Shown here piece by piece: positions 44,137 through 52,333 of a stretch of 64,000 bases of DNA. The notes beneath the pieces were generated by a model. That model searched no databases, was not told the origin of the DNA, and saw only the letters and a program-made list of their open reading frames with translations. The DNA lies in NCBI GenBank assembly GCA_003480725.1, contig QUJQ01000002.1:192754-256753 (forward strand). Direction: 5' to 3'. The position numbers and the translations under genes were made by a program. The first letter of the stretch is position 1. Each line of letters starts with the position of its first letter. This DNA comes from Clostridiaceae bacterium AM27-36LB (lineage in GTDB: Bacteria; Bacillota; Clostridia; Lachnospirales; Lachnospiraceae).

Positions 44137-47100
44137 CTATTTTTTACTTACTTTACAAGCAACGATAATAACTAAAGCTACTAAAATACCCAACAGCCAC
44201 AACCTGTTTCTGTCCGAACTATTCTCCGGCCAGATCAGAAAATTCAGATTTTCTTCCGTCTCATTTCCAGCTGCATCTATCGCTCTGACCCGAAGATTCT
44301 GCCACTGTTCTTCCTTTCCAAAATGTAACACAATTCCATTGTCTGAGGTGCGCAAAGTCTCGGCATCATAGCTGGTGGTATCTCCACCGAATGTCACCTC
44401 TGCCTGCTCCAGACAAAGATTATCTTCCAGATACAGGTTGACGACCCGCTCCTGTTCCCGATAGATGCCCTGATTGCGGATTCCTGATACACGGATCCGC
44501 GGCGGTGTATGATCTACCATAAAACGAATCGTTCTGTCTTTCAGAATGGTATTGGAATAATTGGATGCCAGATCCTCCGAGCAGACTGCAATCTCATAGA
44601 CACCATTCTGCGAAAATACTTCTTTCCGAATCTGATAAATATACTGCTTCCAGTCCCCCAATGTCTTCTTTTCAGAAATGATGTAATCCTGATCCTTCTT
44701 GAGTGTCCGGCTCTTTCCGTTATGACTGTACAAAATATTCTGCAAATGCAGGCCATCCACATTGGTCTCCGTGATCGTCATCTGTGCCCCCTGTTTCAGA
44801 TACCGATTACCATCCAGTAACTGCTCCGTCAGTTGATCAAAGGTATATACCGATCCAAACCGGTTCACCGAAAAGCTGCAAGTCTGACGGCTCTCATTTC
44901 CTGCCAGATCTCTCGCTACTGCTTCCAGCACATAAATATCATCCGTCGATGGTTCGTTTGGAAAATTTTCATAAATATACTGTTCTCCATCTGACATCAT
45001 TGCAAATTTCCCGGAAAATGTACGTATTCCCCGAAGGCTTCCAGTCAGCTGAACTTCCAGAGAACCTGACTGGTAATTCAGATCCTGACTAATGATCTCC
45101 GGTTTCAGCACACTGGCATTGGCTGAACCATCTCTCACCCCACAGATCTTAAGTTCCGGCGGAGTCTGATCAATCACAAACAGGTCAGTGCGGTATTCAG
45201 AGCATGTATTTCCTGCCAGATCTCTGCCTTTGACAGTCAGACCATAGGTTCCGTCTTCTGAAAAACGAACCCTTTTCTGATGGATCTGCCCCTGTGTCTC
45301 CCAGTCAGAACTCTGTGCCTGACCATATTCCTGTTCCACCAGAACTTCCATCTCTTCCGGTGCAAAATTCCGTTCTTCCACCTGAATCAGTGCCTGACGT
45401 CCTTTTGCATAATAACTGCCATTCTGACTTTGCTCCGTATCCCACTGTACCGTCAGCACCGGTGCTGTCTGATCGATCACAAATTCATCTATTCGGTCAT
45501 ATGCTGCCTGGTTTCCTGCTTTGTCCTGAAACTTTACCGAAAATGTATATTCACCATCCTCTGAAAACGTTACCTGACAACGATGTACGGTCTCATCTTC
45601 AGTTCCTTCACTTGTCCATTCACCAATCACCGGTCGTACACCGTCCGTTCCAGTCACCAGAAATTCCACGTCATCTGCAGCAAAATTTCGTTCCTTGATC
45701 GATACGGTAGCTGTCCTTGCTTCTTGGTAGAACCGTTCATTTACAGGATCATTTTTATCATATTCCACCATAATTTCCGGTACAGTTGTATCAATATGGA
45801 TCTTCTTTTCTACCTGATCCTCGTATCCTGCATTATCTATGACGGTTGCCAGAACCGGAACATCATTCTGGTTATTATGTTCGGCCATAATGGTTCCTTC
45901 CCATTCACAGGTGAGAGTAATTGGCTGTCCTGGCGACTCTGTCCGGTCTGTCCCTGCCTGCTCCAGATAGTTAGTCTCCTCTGTCAATTCACTTCCTGCT
46001 TTTAAGAACATTTTTCCCAAACCGGAAATCTTGTCAGTAAATATAAACTTCACCTGCACATCTGAACGGTAATAAGCTTCTCCATCCACGATTCTTCCCG
46101 GTTCAGTAAGAATCTCCATCTGTACTGGTTCCTGAGCCTGATGTGCCTGTTCACTTTCCACGATCACGTTTCCACTCTGGGCATCTGTATTCTCCAGCCT
46201 GTCCTTCACATTTACAATGATTGTTCCGTCAAATTCGCTTCCATTATCAGGCAGCATAATGTCCTGTTCCCAGTAAGGAGTCTGACCATTCGGTACATCC
46301 GCTTCTTTCTGTACCACTTCTCCATCCGCATCAAGAACCACCATTTCTGCCTGTCCGATTCCACTGAGCGGATCGGTAACCTGTATGTTTGCTGTCACCG
46401 GCTCTTTGGAAAACCAGTAACCATATTCCTGATAATTTCCATAATTGACAGGTTCGCCTGATTTTGTTGTAATATTCATCTTTATCTCAGGTGCTGATGT
46501 GTCCAATACAAGTTCCGGGCTGTGTAACTCTACAATTTTTCCCGAACCTTCCTGCTTTTCATCCGCTTCCCCATCATCACTCTCCATTAAATCCGGTTTT
46601 ATCTCCGGCTTCTCTGTCTCCTCCTTCTCTTTCCAGACTACTTCCAGTTCATATATTCCATCCATCTTATGCGTTTCCTGGTCTGCTTTGATCCACAGTT
46701 TTCCCTGCACATACTCTTCTTCTTCAGACCATTCCACAACAGGTTCCTTTATTTCTTCACTATCTTTATAAAGTTTCCACTCACAGAAATCCAACATTTC
46801 TTCTATAGTTTCATCTTCTTTTTCAATCTGGATCTGCACCCAGAAGGAATCCCTGTAGTAAACTTTTTCACCAATCTGAATATCTGCTTCCTGACAGATA
46901 ATCCTCACTCCCGATACATCATCTGTCGGTTCCTCCTCCCCATGAACCATCAGTCCCAGTCCAGTCCAGAAAACAAAAGCTGTCACGAATATTAGCAGAA
47001 AAGAAACTTTTCGTTTGCTTTTCCTCACACATTTTCTACCGGCACACCATTTTCTTCGAAAATATCCGAACACCTCATACATATCCAACCGGATATATAA

Positions 47101-47184
47101 AAATATTGAAAGTAAAAGTCCCGGCAGCATACCTGCCATACACAACACATACAGTCGATGATAAACCGCTATTCTGTTCTCCAT
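44137..47184 (-). CDS. Large membrane-anchored surface protein with multiple Ig-like domains
   Basis: The protein has 1015 aa. Two N-terminal membrane spans (about residues 10-30 and 60-80) flank a short, highly basic loop (RRKWCAGRKCVRKSKRKV). An extracellular region of about 900 residues contains some six bacterial Ig-like modules marked by repeats of D-x-A-G-N and F-V-I-D-x-T-x-P (VIDQTAPVLTVQWD, VIDQTPPELKICG, MVDHTPPRIRVSG). A C-terminal membrane helix (LLGILVALVIIVACKV) and KK end it. The gene starts 1 bp after the kinase stop, so the two are translationally coupled, and the protein may be a surface sensor or effector of that kinase. Confidence 0.8.
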   Translation of the reverse strand: MENRIAVYHRLYVLCMAGMLPGLLLSIFLYIRLDMYEVFGYFRRKWCAGRKCVRKSKRKVSFLLIFVTAFVFWTGLGLMVHGEEEPTDDVSGVRIICQEADIQIGEKVYYRDSFWVQIQIEKEDETIEEMLDFCEWKLYKDSEEIKEPVVEWSEEEEYVQGKLWIKADQETHKMDGIYELEVVWKEKEETEKPEIKPDLMESDDGEADEKQEGSGKIVELHSPELVLDTSAPEIKMNITTKSGEPVNYGNYQEYGYWFSKEPVTANIQVTDPLSGIGQAEMVVLDADGEVVQKEADVPNGQTPYWEQDIMLPDNGSEFDGTIIVNVKDRLENTDAQSGNVIVESEQAHQAQEPVQMEILTEPGRIVDGEAYYRSDVQVKFIFTDKISGLGKMFLKAGSELTEETNYLEQAGTDRTESPGQPITLTCEWEGTIMAEHNNQNDVPVLATVIDNAGYEDQVEKKIHIDTTVPEIMVEYDKNDPVNERFYQEARTATVSIKERNFAADDVEFLVTGTDGVRPVIGEWTSEGTEDETVHRCQVTFSEDGEYTFSVKFQDKAGNQAAYDRIDEFVIDQTAPVLTVQWDTEQSQNGSYYAKGRQALIQVEERNFAPEEMEVLVEQEYGQAQSSDWETQGQIHQKRVRFSEDGTYGLTVKGRDLAGNTCSEYRTDLFVIDQTPPELKICGVRDGSANASVLKPEIISQDLNYQSGSLEVQLTGSLRGIRTFSGKFAMMSDGEQYIYENFPNEPSTDDIYVLEAVARDLAGNESRQTCSFSVNRFGSVYTFDQLTEQLLDGNRYLKQGAQMTITETNVDGLHLQNILYSHNGKSRTLKKDQDYIISEKKTLGDWKQYIYQIRKEVFSQNGVYEIAVCSEDLASNYSNTILKDRTIRFMVDHTPPRIRVSGIRNQGIYREQERVVNLYLEDNLCLEQAEVTFGGDTTSYDAETLRTSDNGIVLHFGKEEQWQNLRVRAIDAAGNETEENLNFLIWPENSSDRNRLWLLGILVALVIIVACKVSKK

Positions 47185-47185
47185 G

Positions 47186-48865
47186 TTACTCCCCCTGTCT
47201 CTCCTCTAATGCTGCCAGCAAATATTCTGCTTCCTCCATCTGCTGTATCAGCCGATCCTTAATTTCTGAAAATGCATCTGCTCCGCCCAGGTCCTTTCCT
47301 GTAAAATCCTGCTGCAGATGTGTCCGTACCTGTGCCAGTTGTTCCCGGATCCTGTCTTCCTCAACTCCTGCCTCCAGGAAACTCTCCCCATGGAACAATA
47401 CCTGCCCAATCAGTTCCTCATACACAACAACCGCTGTCCGTTCATTATCTGTCATTACAATATTTCCTGCTGAAACCTCCACCAGATCTTCCCAGTACTG
47501 CTTATAATCCACCAGGTCATCCCCCGCAGCATCCACCAGACCAATCCTTGTATAGTATCCGGCAATCAATGAAAGTTTTTCTGCTCTGACAAGATGTGCT
47601 CCTGTCAGACAGCCCGACTGTGCTGCCAACCTGAAATAACTCTTCGCCTGCTTCTTATTTTCCGTCTCTTCGTATTTATAGTAATAGGTCACCCCTGCCT
47701 CATAGCAAAATGCAGCATAACCTTCTTTATTTTTTGAAAATACACTTTCAAAGGACTCTCCAGATGCAGTCTGTTCCGTAAGAATCCCACGAAGACGCAT
47801 ACTTTCCTCCACCGTCAGCAGTTCATCATCCAGGAAGCCATGCTTTAATAATTGAAGATATGCATCTTTCTCCCCTGGTCTCAGGCAAATCGCCTTTTCA
47901 TAATTGCCCAGTTCTTCTTCCTTGACAGCAGCATTTCCTGCAGCAGCCAGATAAGCCTCATAGGTATTCTGACTCGCCTGCGTCTCCAGCCCGGAAAAGA
48001 CAATTCCACTGATTCCAAGACAAATACTTGCTGCAACCGGGGTGAAAAATCCTGCCAGCTTCCGCTTCTGCCGCTTCTGATATCGTTCGTCCATCTCCCA
48101 GGAATGTTCCAACGCATACTTTAATTCTGCACAGGAAGAGAATCGCTCTGCCGGATCTGTCTGTGTACAGATTTCCAGAATTGATTCCAGACCTGCAGAT
48201 AATTCCGGTCGTATCTTTCGCACTGGGCACAATCGATGTGGGCTTTCCCCTGTCACCAGTTCAAACAACATGACTCCAAGACTGTAAATATCCGTTCTTG
48301 CATCTGTCTGTCCCTGACTTTCATACTGTTCCGGTGCAGCATACCCTCTGGTTCCCAACAAGACCGTATCGCCGTCGCTGTATCTTCGGTATTCCCTGGC
48401 TGCCCCAAAGTCGATCAGCACCAGCTTTCCATCCGGCTTTTTCATCACATTAGATGGCTTCAGATCCCGATAGATCACAGGCGGCTTTCGAGTGTGCAGA
48501 TATTCCAGCACCTCGCAGAGCTGGATCCCAATATCCAGTACCTCCCGCTCACTACATACTCCCTGTTCCTCTAACACCTGATCCAGCGAATGGCCCTCCA
48601 CGTAGTCCATGACGATCAGCTGACTTTCCTTCTGCTCGATCACATCTACAATTCCTGCAATCCCCGGATGATGAAGCTTTTTCAGAAGATCAGTCTCCTT
48701 TTTACTGATTCCTGCAGCCCTTGGATCAGTTCGGATCAATTCTTTGACTGCCCATGACCGATTGGCTTTTTCATTGATTGCCAGATAAACGATACTCATA
48801 CCGCCTCTGCCAATCACATCCAGAATCTTGTACTTTCCATCTACAAGAAATCCATTTTCCAGCAT
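47186..48865 (-). CDS. Membrane Ser/Thr protein kinase (PknB-like)
   Basis: The protein has 559 aa. The Hanks-type kinase domain (residues of about 10-265) has the glycine loop IGRGGMSIVY, Lys in WAVKEL, the catalytic loop VIYRDLKPSNVM, LIDFGAAREY, and the activation-segment end GTRGYAAPEQYE. A basic stretch (RYQKRQKRK) precedes one membrane helix (AASICLGISGIVFSGL). The outer C-terminal half looks like TPR helices (YEKAICLRPGEKDAYLQLLK). PASTA repeats are absent, so this is not the cell-wall PrkC type. The ATG at 48865 follows AAGGGGGAACC. Confidence 0.88.
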   Translation of the reverse strand: MLENGFLVDGKYKILDVIGRGGMSIVYLAINEKANRSWAVKELIRTDPRAAGISKKETDLLKKLHHPGIAGIVDVIEQKESQLIVMDYVEGHSLDQVLEEQGVCSEREVLDIGIQLCEVLEYLHTRKPPVIYRDLKPSNVMKKPDGKLVLIDFGAAREYRRYSDGDTVLLGTRGYAAPEQYESQGQTDARTDIYSLGVMLFELVTGESPHRLCPVRKIRPELSAGLESILEICTQTDPAERFSSCAELKYALEHSWEMDERYQKRQKRKLAGFFTPVAASICLGISGIVFSGLETQASQNTYEAYLAAAGNAAVKEEELGNYEKAICLRPGEKDAYLQLLKHGFLDDELLTVEESMRLRGILTEQTASGESFESVFSKNKEGYAAFCYEAGVTYYYKYEETENKKQAKSYFRLAAQSGCLTGAHLVRAEKLSLIAGYYTRIGLVDAAGDDLVDYKQYWEDLVEVSAGNIVMTDNERTAVVVYEELIGQVLFHGESFLEAGVEEDRIREQLAQVRTHLQQDFTGKDLGGADAFSEIKDRLIQQMEEAEYLLAALEERQGE

Positions 48866-49240
48866 ATGGTTCCCCCTTTTCTTCCTGCAAACAGGCGCAA
48901 ACACCCACTGCACCCATTGTCAGGTTTTCTTTTTCAGTTTTCTTTTTTCTTTTTGGAAAAACTTTGAGGCGAATGCCTCAGAACAAATTGTTAATAAAAT
49001 CTTACGAACAAAAATAATTTCTACATCTCTTTTGCTACAATATCCTTTTCCCCCTTTTAAGTCCCTTCCTTTGTATATTTTATAATATAAACAAATAATT
49101 GTCACTACTTTTTGTTAATCAAAATACAACTATTTGTTTGTTTTTATAGGAATCTTTCTCTCGAATTGAGATAGATTTTATGATTTACTGATTACAAATA
49201 CGATAATACCACACGCTGTGTGGATAATACAAGTAGAATT
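48866..49240 (-). other. Long leader region of the kinase operon with a hairpin
   Basis: No gene is visible. The promoter at 49077-49105 would give a leader of about 205 bases. It contains the hairpin TGAGGC-GAAT-GCCTCA (48965-48980) followed on the minus strand by AAAGTTTTT, terminator-like in form. A second perfect palindrome, CCACAC-GCT-GTGTGG, lies at 49209-49223, upstream of that promoter. I do not recognise a riboswitch class. Confidence 0.4.
49077..49105 (-). promoter_or_regulatory. Candidate promoter of the kinase/Ig operon
   Basis: Minus-strand GTGACA (49105-49100), a 17-base spacer and TAAAAT (49082-49077) in a very A/T-rich stretch. Confidence 0.45.
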
Positions 49241-49682
49241 TTAAAAATCGGATGTATATGCATCCAGAATGTCTCTGATGTAGTAATATCCGTGATCCGG
49301 AACATAAATGATTTTGTTCGCCATCAGAATCATCTGCGTCCCAGATCACACGGTATCCGTCTGTTCAGCGGCTGCGCCCAGAAGAGTTTGCCGTCCAATG
49401 TACCTTCCAGATAATCAACATCAAAAGAAAATCTTCCAATACCTGATTATGCATATGTCCGCTCTGGATATGCTGTGTTTCTTCCAGCGGATAAAAACAC
49501 AATTCTGATTCTTTATGACTTACCCGAAAATCCAGATAGGTAACATAGTAATTAACACCCATAAAAAATATGGTAAACTCCGATTTCTGAACGTCATATG
49601 CAATACCCAGTCGATTACTGATCTCTATAGGATCAGCCTGCAGGTATTCCTCTATATAAAACTCATACGGCCTTCTCTCCAT
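49241..49682 (-). pseudogene. Decayed DUF3786-family gene
   Basis: An open stretch of 105 codons (49365-49682) matches the start of the intact DUF3786 protein at 51667: DPIEISNRLGIAYDVQKSEF against SPDNIAQRSGAVFHERDGVL. It then runs into stops. Protein-like sequence continues in other frames down to 49241 (YLEGTLDGKLFWAQPLN, then IIYVPDHGYYYIRDILD). An AGGAGG at about 49700 lies in front of a region with no standard start at the right distance. I read this as a frameshifted, inactive copy. The alternative is a short divergent protein. Confidence 0.5.
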
Positions 49683-49728
49683 ATTGTCTTTCGCATAATC
49701 AAACGGAAATTTTTTATCCTCCTGACTT

Positions 49729-49923
49729 TCAGTCTTCTTTCTTACGGTCTGTTACCTTCAATATCGGTTCCTGCGCCTCAATCACATAACCACATTCACA
49801 AACCGCATCCTCCATGATTCTTCCTCCCAACAAAAATACTTCTATGTCCCTGCCGCATTTTGGGCAGATCCTGTCCTCGATGATTGGTGATCTGTTTTTA
49901 TCTTCACATCCGAAAGCGATCAT
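49729..49923 (-). CDS. Small zinc-ribbon protein
   Basis: The product of 64 aa has two cysteine pairs, ICPKCGRDIEVFL and AVCECGYVIEAQ, which form a zinc ribbon or rubredoxin-like knuckle. A good ribosome site (GGGAGGAGAGAAC) precedes the ATG. Its start overlaps the stop of the CooC relic upstream. Small zinc ribbons of this kind occur beside corrinoid and CODH maturation genes, but function is unknown. Confidence 0.7.
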   Translation of the reverse strand: MIAFGCEDKNRSPIIEDRICPKCGRDIEVFLLGGRIMEDAVCECGYVIEAQEPILKVTDRKKED

Positions 49924-50102
49924 AAGTTCTCTCCTCCCATTCTCTGTACAATATCTTTCACTTCTTTTACCAGCTCCGGGCTGCAGTCATATGTTCATTC
50001 CTCGATCATTTTTCGTATTTTAGAAATAGGCTCGATGGAATCTACCATATCCTCCGGAAAGCCTAATGCCAATCCCAGATTTGCATCCGCATCTGCCCTG
50101 TC
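49920..50102 (-). pseudogene. Relic of a second CooC-type ATPase gene
   Basis: The frame directly after cooC reads DADANLGLALGFPEDMVDSI then EPISKIRKMIEE, a stop, and CSPELVKEVKDIVQRMGGEN. The first part matches the deviant-Walker/switch region of CooC proteins (intact copy: VDADANANLNEVLG). The last part matches the CooC C-terminus (intact copy: HDIVQKLGL). The P-loop and the whole middle, some 200 residues, are missing, and an in-frame TGA interrupts the rest. This is an internally deleted paralog. Confidence 0.65.
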
Positions 50103-50104
50103 TC

Positions 50105-50875
50105 CTATAATCCCAGCTTCTGCACAATATCATGAAGCGCCCTGCGTACAGGCGAATCCTTCGGAAGCCGGACGATCGGTTTTCCATCGCAGTCATACTG
50201 GTACACGTCCTGATCCTGCGGCACAACGCCCAAAAGTGTTAAGCCCTGTTTTTCAACTTCTTCCATAGTTCCTGCATCGAGCTTTCCTTCCGGAGCCCGG
50301 TTCACAATCAATCCCACCGTTTTCGGTTTGAAATTCAGTTCTTTCATCAATGCCGCAATTCTGCCTGCTGCCTGCACACCTCTTCTGGAACAGTCGCTGA
50401 CTAAAATGGCAATTTCCATTGTCGGAATCAGTCCCCGGCTGATATGCTCCATGCCGGCCTCATTATCTACCACCACATATGGATAGTTGCTCTGCAGCTT
50501 CTGTATCTGTGTTTGTACCAGACCGTTCACAAAGCAATAACAGCCCTGCCCCTGTGTGCGTCCCATTACCATCAGATCATAATCATCTTCCTCTGTGATG
50601 GCATCTGCCAACCGTGCTTCCAGATATGCCTGCTTCGTCATTCCAACAGGGATCTGATAGCGGCTGTCCACACCGGCTCTTTCAATTTCCTCCCGCAGTT
50701 CTCCCAGTGTGCATTCGATCCCCACACCAAGAACCTCATTCAGGTTCGCATTTGCGTCAGCATCCACTGCCAGCACCGGTTTTTTCCCACTTTCACACAA
50801 ATACTGAATCAGCAGGCCTGTCAATGTTGTTTTCCCTACACCGCCTTTTCCTGCAACTGCTATGATATGTCCCAT
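50105..50875 (-). CDS. cooC: CooC-type nickel-insertion/maturation ATPase
   Basis: The protein of 256 aa is a MinD/CooC P-loop ATPase: IAVAGKGGVGKTTLTGLLIQ (deviant Walker A), VDADANANLNEVLG, a Cys motif GQGCYCFVNGLVQTQIQKL, VVDNEAGMEHISRGL (Walker B) and VGLIVNRAPEGKL. CooC proteins help load nickel into carbon monoxide dehydrogenase or reactivate related metalloenzymes. No CODH gene is in the window, so the client is unknown. It is followed by the CooC relic and the zinc ribbon, and faces a TetR gene. Confidence 0.88.
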   Translation of the reverse strand: MGHIIAVAGKGGVGKTTLTGLLIQYLCESGKKPVLAVDADANANLNEVLGVGIECTLGELREEIERAGVDSRYQIPVGMTKQAYLEARLADAITEEDDYDLMVMGRTQGQGCYCFVNGLVQTQIQKLQSNYPYVVVDNEAGMEHISRGLIPTMEIAILVSDCSRRGVQAAGRIAALMKELNFKPKTVGLIVNRAPEGKLDAGTMEEVEKQGLTLLGVVPQDQDVYQYDCDGKPIVRLPKDSPVRRALHDIVQKLGL

Positions 50876-50946
50876 TATGTTTACTCCTTTCTTTTATACA
50901 TCATGTCCTTTTTCTGAACATACTGTTGATTTTTAACGTCAAACTA

Positions 50947-50974
50947 ATTATAATAAACCTATCCGATAATTCAA
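50947..50974 (-). promoter_or_regulatory. Candidate promoter of cooC
   Basis: Minus-strand TTGAAT (50974-50969), a 16-base spacer and TATAAT (50952-50947), some 70 bases before the start. Confidence 0.55.
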
Positions 50975-50977
50975 TCG

Positions 50978-50995
50978 TCAATATTTTCATATTGA
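50978..50995. promoter_or_regulatory. Palindrome TCAATAT-TTTC-ATATTGA, possible TetR operator
   Basis: Perfect 7-base arms with a 4-base centre lie directly upstream of the cooC -35 and about 50 bases before the TetR gene. Position and form fit an operator of that regulator; this is inference. TTTCTGAACA also occurs twice nearby (from about 50912 and 51000). Confidence 0.45.
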
Positions 50996-51045
50996 TATGT
51001 TTCTGAACAAAATTTAAAAATTGTATAGAAACCAAAGGAGATTCT

Positions 51046-51633
51046 ATGGAAAAAATACAGAAAACCGACCGTCGCACCAGATATACATGCCAAACCATTA
51101 AAGATATCCTGCTAGAAGAGCTGAAAACTAAACCCTACAATAAAATTACTGTGACAGAAATATGCAAAAAAGCCGAAATGAATCGGGGTACCTTCTATCT
51201 TCATTATTACGATATCGACGATGTTCTGAACGACATTTTAGAGGATTTTCTTTCAGATACATCAAGCGTTCTGGATCATGTACTCTGTCCTTACAAGTTA
51301 AACTGCACTTATCCGTTCTGTGAAAAAATCCGTTCTGCATCCCATTATCAGGTGCTGTTCTTTGATGATGTCACTGCCGCCCGGATACTGGAAAAGCTGG
51401 CGGATCTCGGCAAGGAGGATTTCATTACACGCCTGATGAAAAACAGCCTTCTGACCTTTGAACAGGCAGAAGCTGTCTTTTATTTTCAGATGAACGGATG
51501 CCTTGCGATTAACCGCATGATGCTTAAAAATCAATGTACCGACTGGACTAAAATACAGCAGACCATTGATCAATTTATCAAGGGAGGATTGGAAACCTTT
51601 CTGATCCATGACCAGCGGGAAGAGATTCTGTAG
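51046..51633 (+). CDS. TetR/AcrR-family regulator
   Basis: The protein of 195 aa has the N-terminal HTH: KTDRRTRYTCQTIKDILLEE then ITVTEICKKAEMNRGTFYLH and YYDIDDVLNDIL. The C-terminal ligand domain is of the TetR_C_33-like type and ends with EAVFYFQMNGCLAINRMML. It is clearly related to the regulator at 54312, and the two bracket the DUF3786/sirtuin genes. RBS CAAAGGAG precedes the ATG. Confidence 0.85.
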   Translation: MEKIQKTDRRTRYTCQTIKDILLEELKTKPYNKITVTEICKKAEMNRGTFYLHYYDIDDVLNDILEDFLSDTSSVLDHVLCPYKLNCTYPFCEKIRSASHYQVLFFDDVTAARILEKLADLGKEDFITRLMKNSLLTFEQAEAVFYFQMNGCLAINRMMLKNQCTDWTKIQQTIDQFIKGGLETFLIHDQREEIL

Positions 51634-51666
51634 ATTTATAGAAGCAATATACCAAAACCAAAACGA

Positions 51667-52329
51667 TCACTTTCTGTTATCCAAGGACGTTTCAGCTTTG
51701 TCACTCTCCTGTGCCTTCAATTTTGACAAAAGAACTTCTCCAACCGTAACCGCGTCCTCCATAGTCAGATAGTGGTCGGCGCTTCTGCTAAGATAAAGTT
51801 TCCCGGACGCTTCAAACTCTTCATCCGCAAACCATATCTTCAACCAGACCGGATAGTTTGGCAGAAAGTGAAATACTGCACACAGATCGGCATTGCTGTC
51901 TGCAAATTCTGCCCCAAGGGCTTTGCAGATCTTCCGAATGCAATCCGGTGTTTTTCCATTCAGAAATCTCTGAAGTTCCTTTTCCATGTCATGGTCAAAC
52001 TTCGTCCCTCTGATAAGACCATCCTTTAATCCTCCAAACGTAATGACCTGATCAGAAATCGCAGTCCCATCTGCCAGAGCCAAATAATGAAGAATCACCA
52101 GTTGATGCCATTCCTCAAGCCTGGGAGAAAATGTATATTCAGGAACTGTAATCCGAACCGTTTGGTTCAGGCTTTGTAACTCCAATACTCCATCCCTTTC
52201 GTGAAAGACTGCTCCGCTTCTTTGGGCTATGTTATCCGGTGACAGATGTTTTACCTGTTCCTTTGCTGGACGAAGCATCTCGCTAAAGGCCCTGTTGTGC
52301 GGAAGCGTATCTTTAAAAAAGCTGTCCAT
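51667..52329 (-). CDS. DUF3786 domain protein
   Basis: The protein of 220 aa belongs to the DUF3786 family: SPDNIAQRSGAVFHERDGVL, then QTVRITVPEY and LVILHYLALADGTAISDQVI, then FGGLKDGLIRGTKF, and a later cysteine-containing part (ALGAEFADSNADLCAVFHF). It is a soluble cytoplasmic protein of unknown function; relatives occur near corrinoid and CODH-related genes. The ATG at 52329 is 4 bases after the stop of the sirtuin gene, so the two are coupled. A decayed copy lies at 49241. Confidence 0.8.
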   Translation of the reverse strand: MDSFFKDTLPHNRAFSEMLRPAKEQVKHLSPDNIAQRSGAVFHERDGVLELQSLNQTVRITVPEYTFSPRLEEWHQLVILHYLALADGTAISDQVITFGGLKDGLIRGTKFDHDMEKELQRFLNGKTPDCIRKICKALGAEFADSNADLCAVFHFLPNYPVWLKIWFADEEFEASGKLYLSRSADHYLTMEDAVTVGEVLLSKLKAQESDKAETSLDNRK

Positions 52330-52333
52330 TTTT

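Noticed and set aside
49077..49240. Gene on either strand upstream of the kinase
   Set aside because: Frames here are short, A/T-driven and lack ribosome sites.
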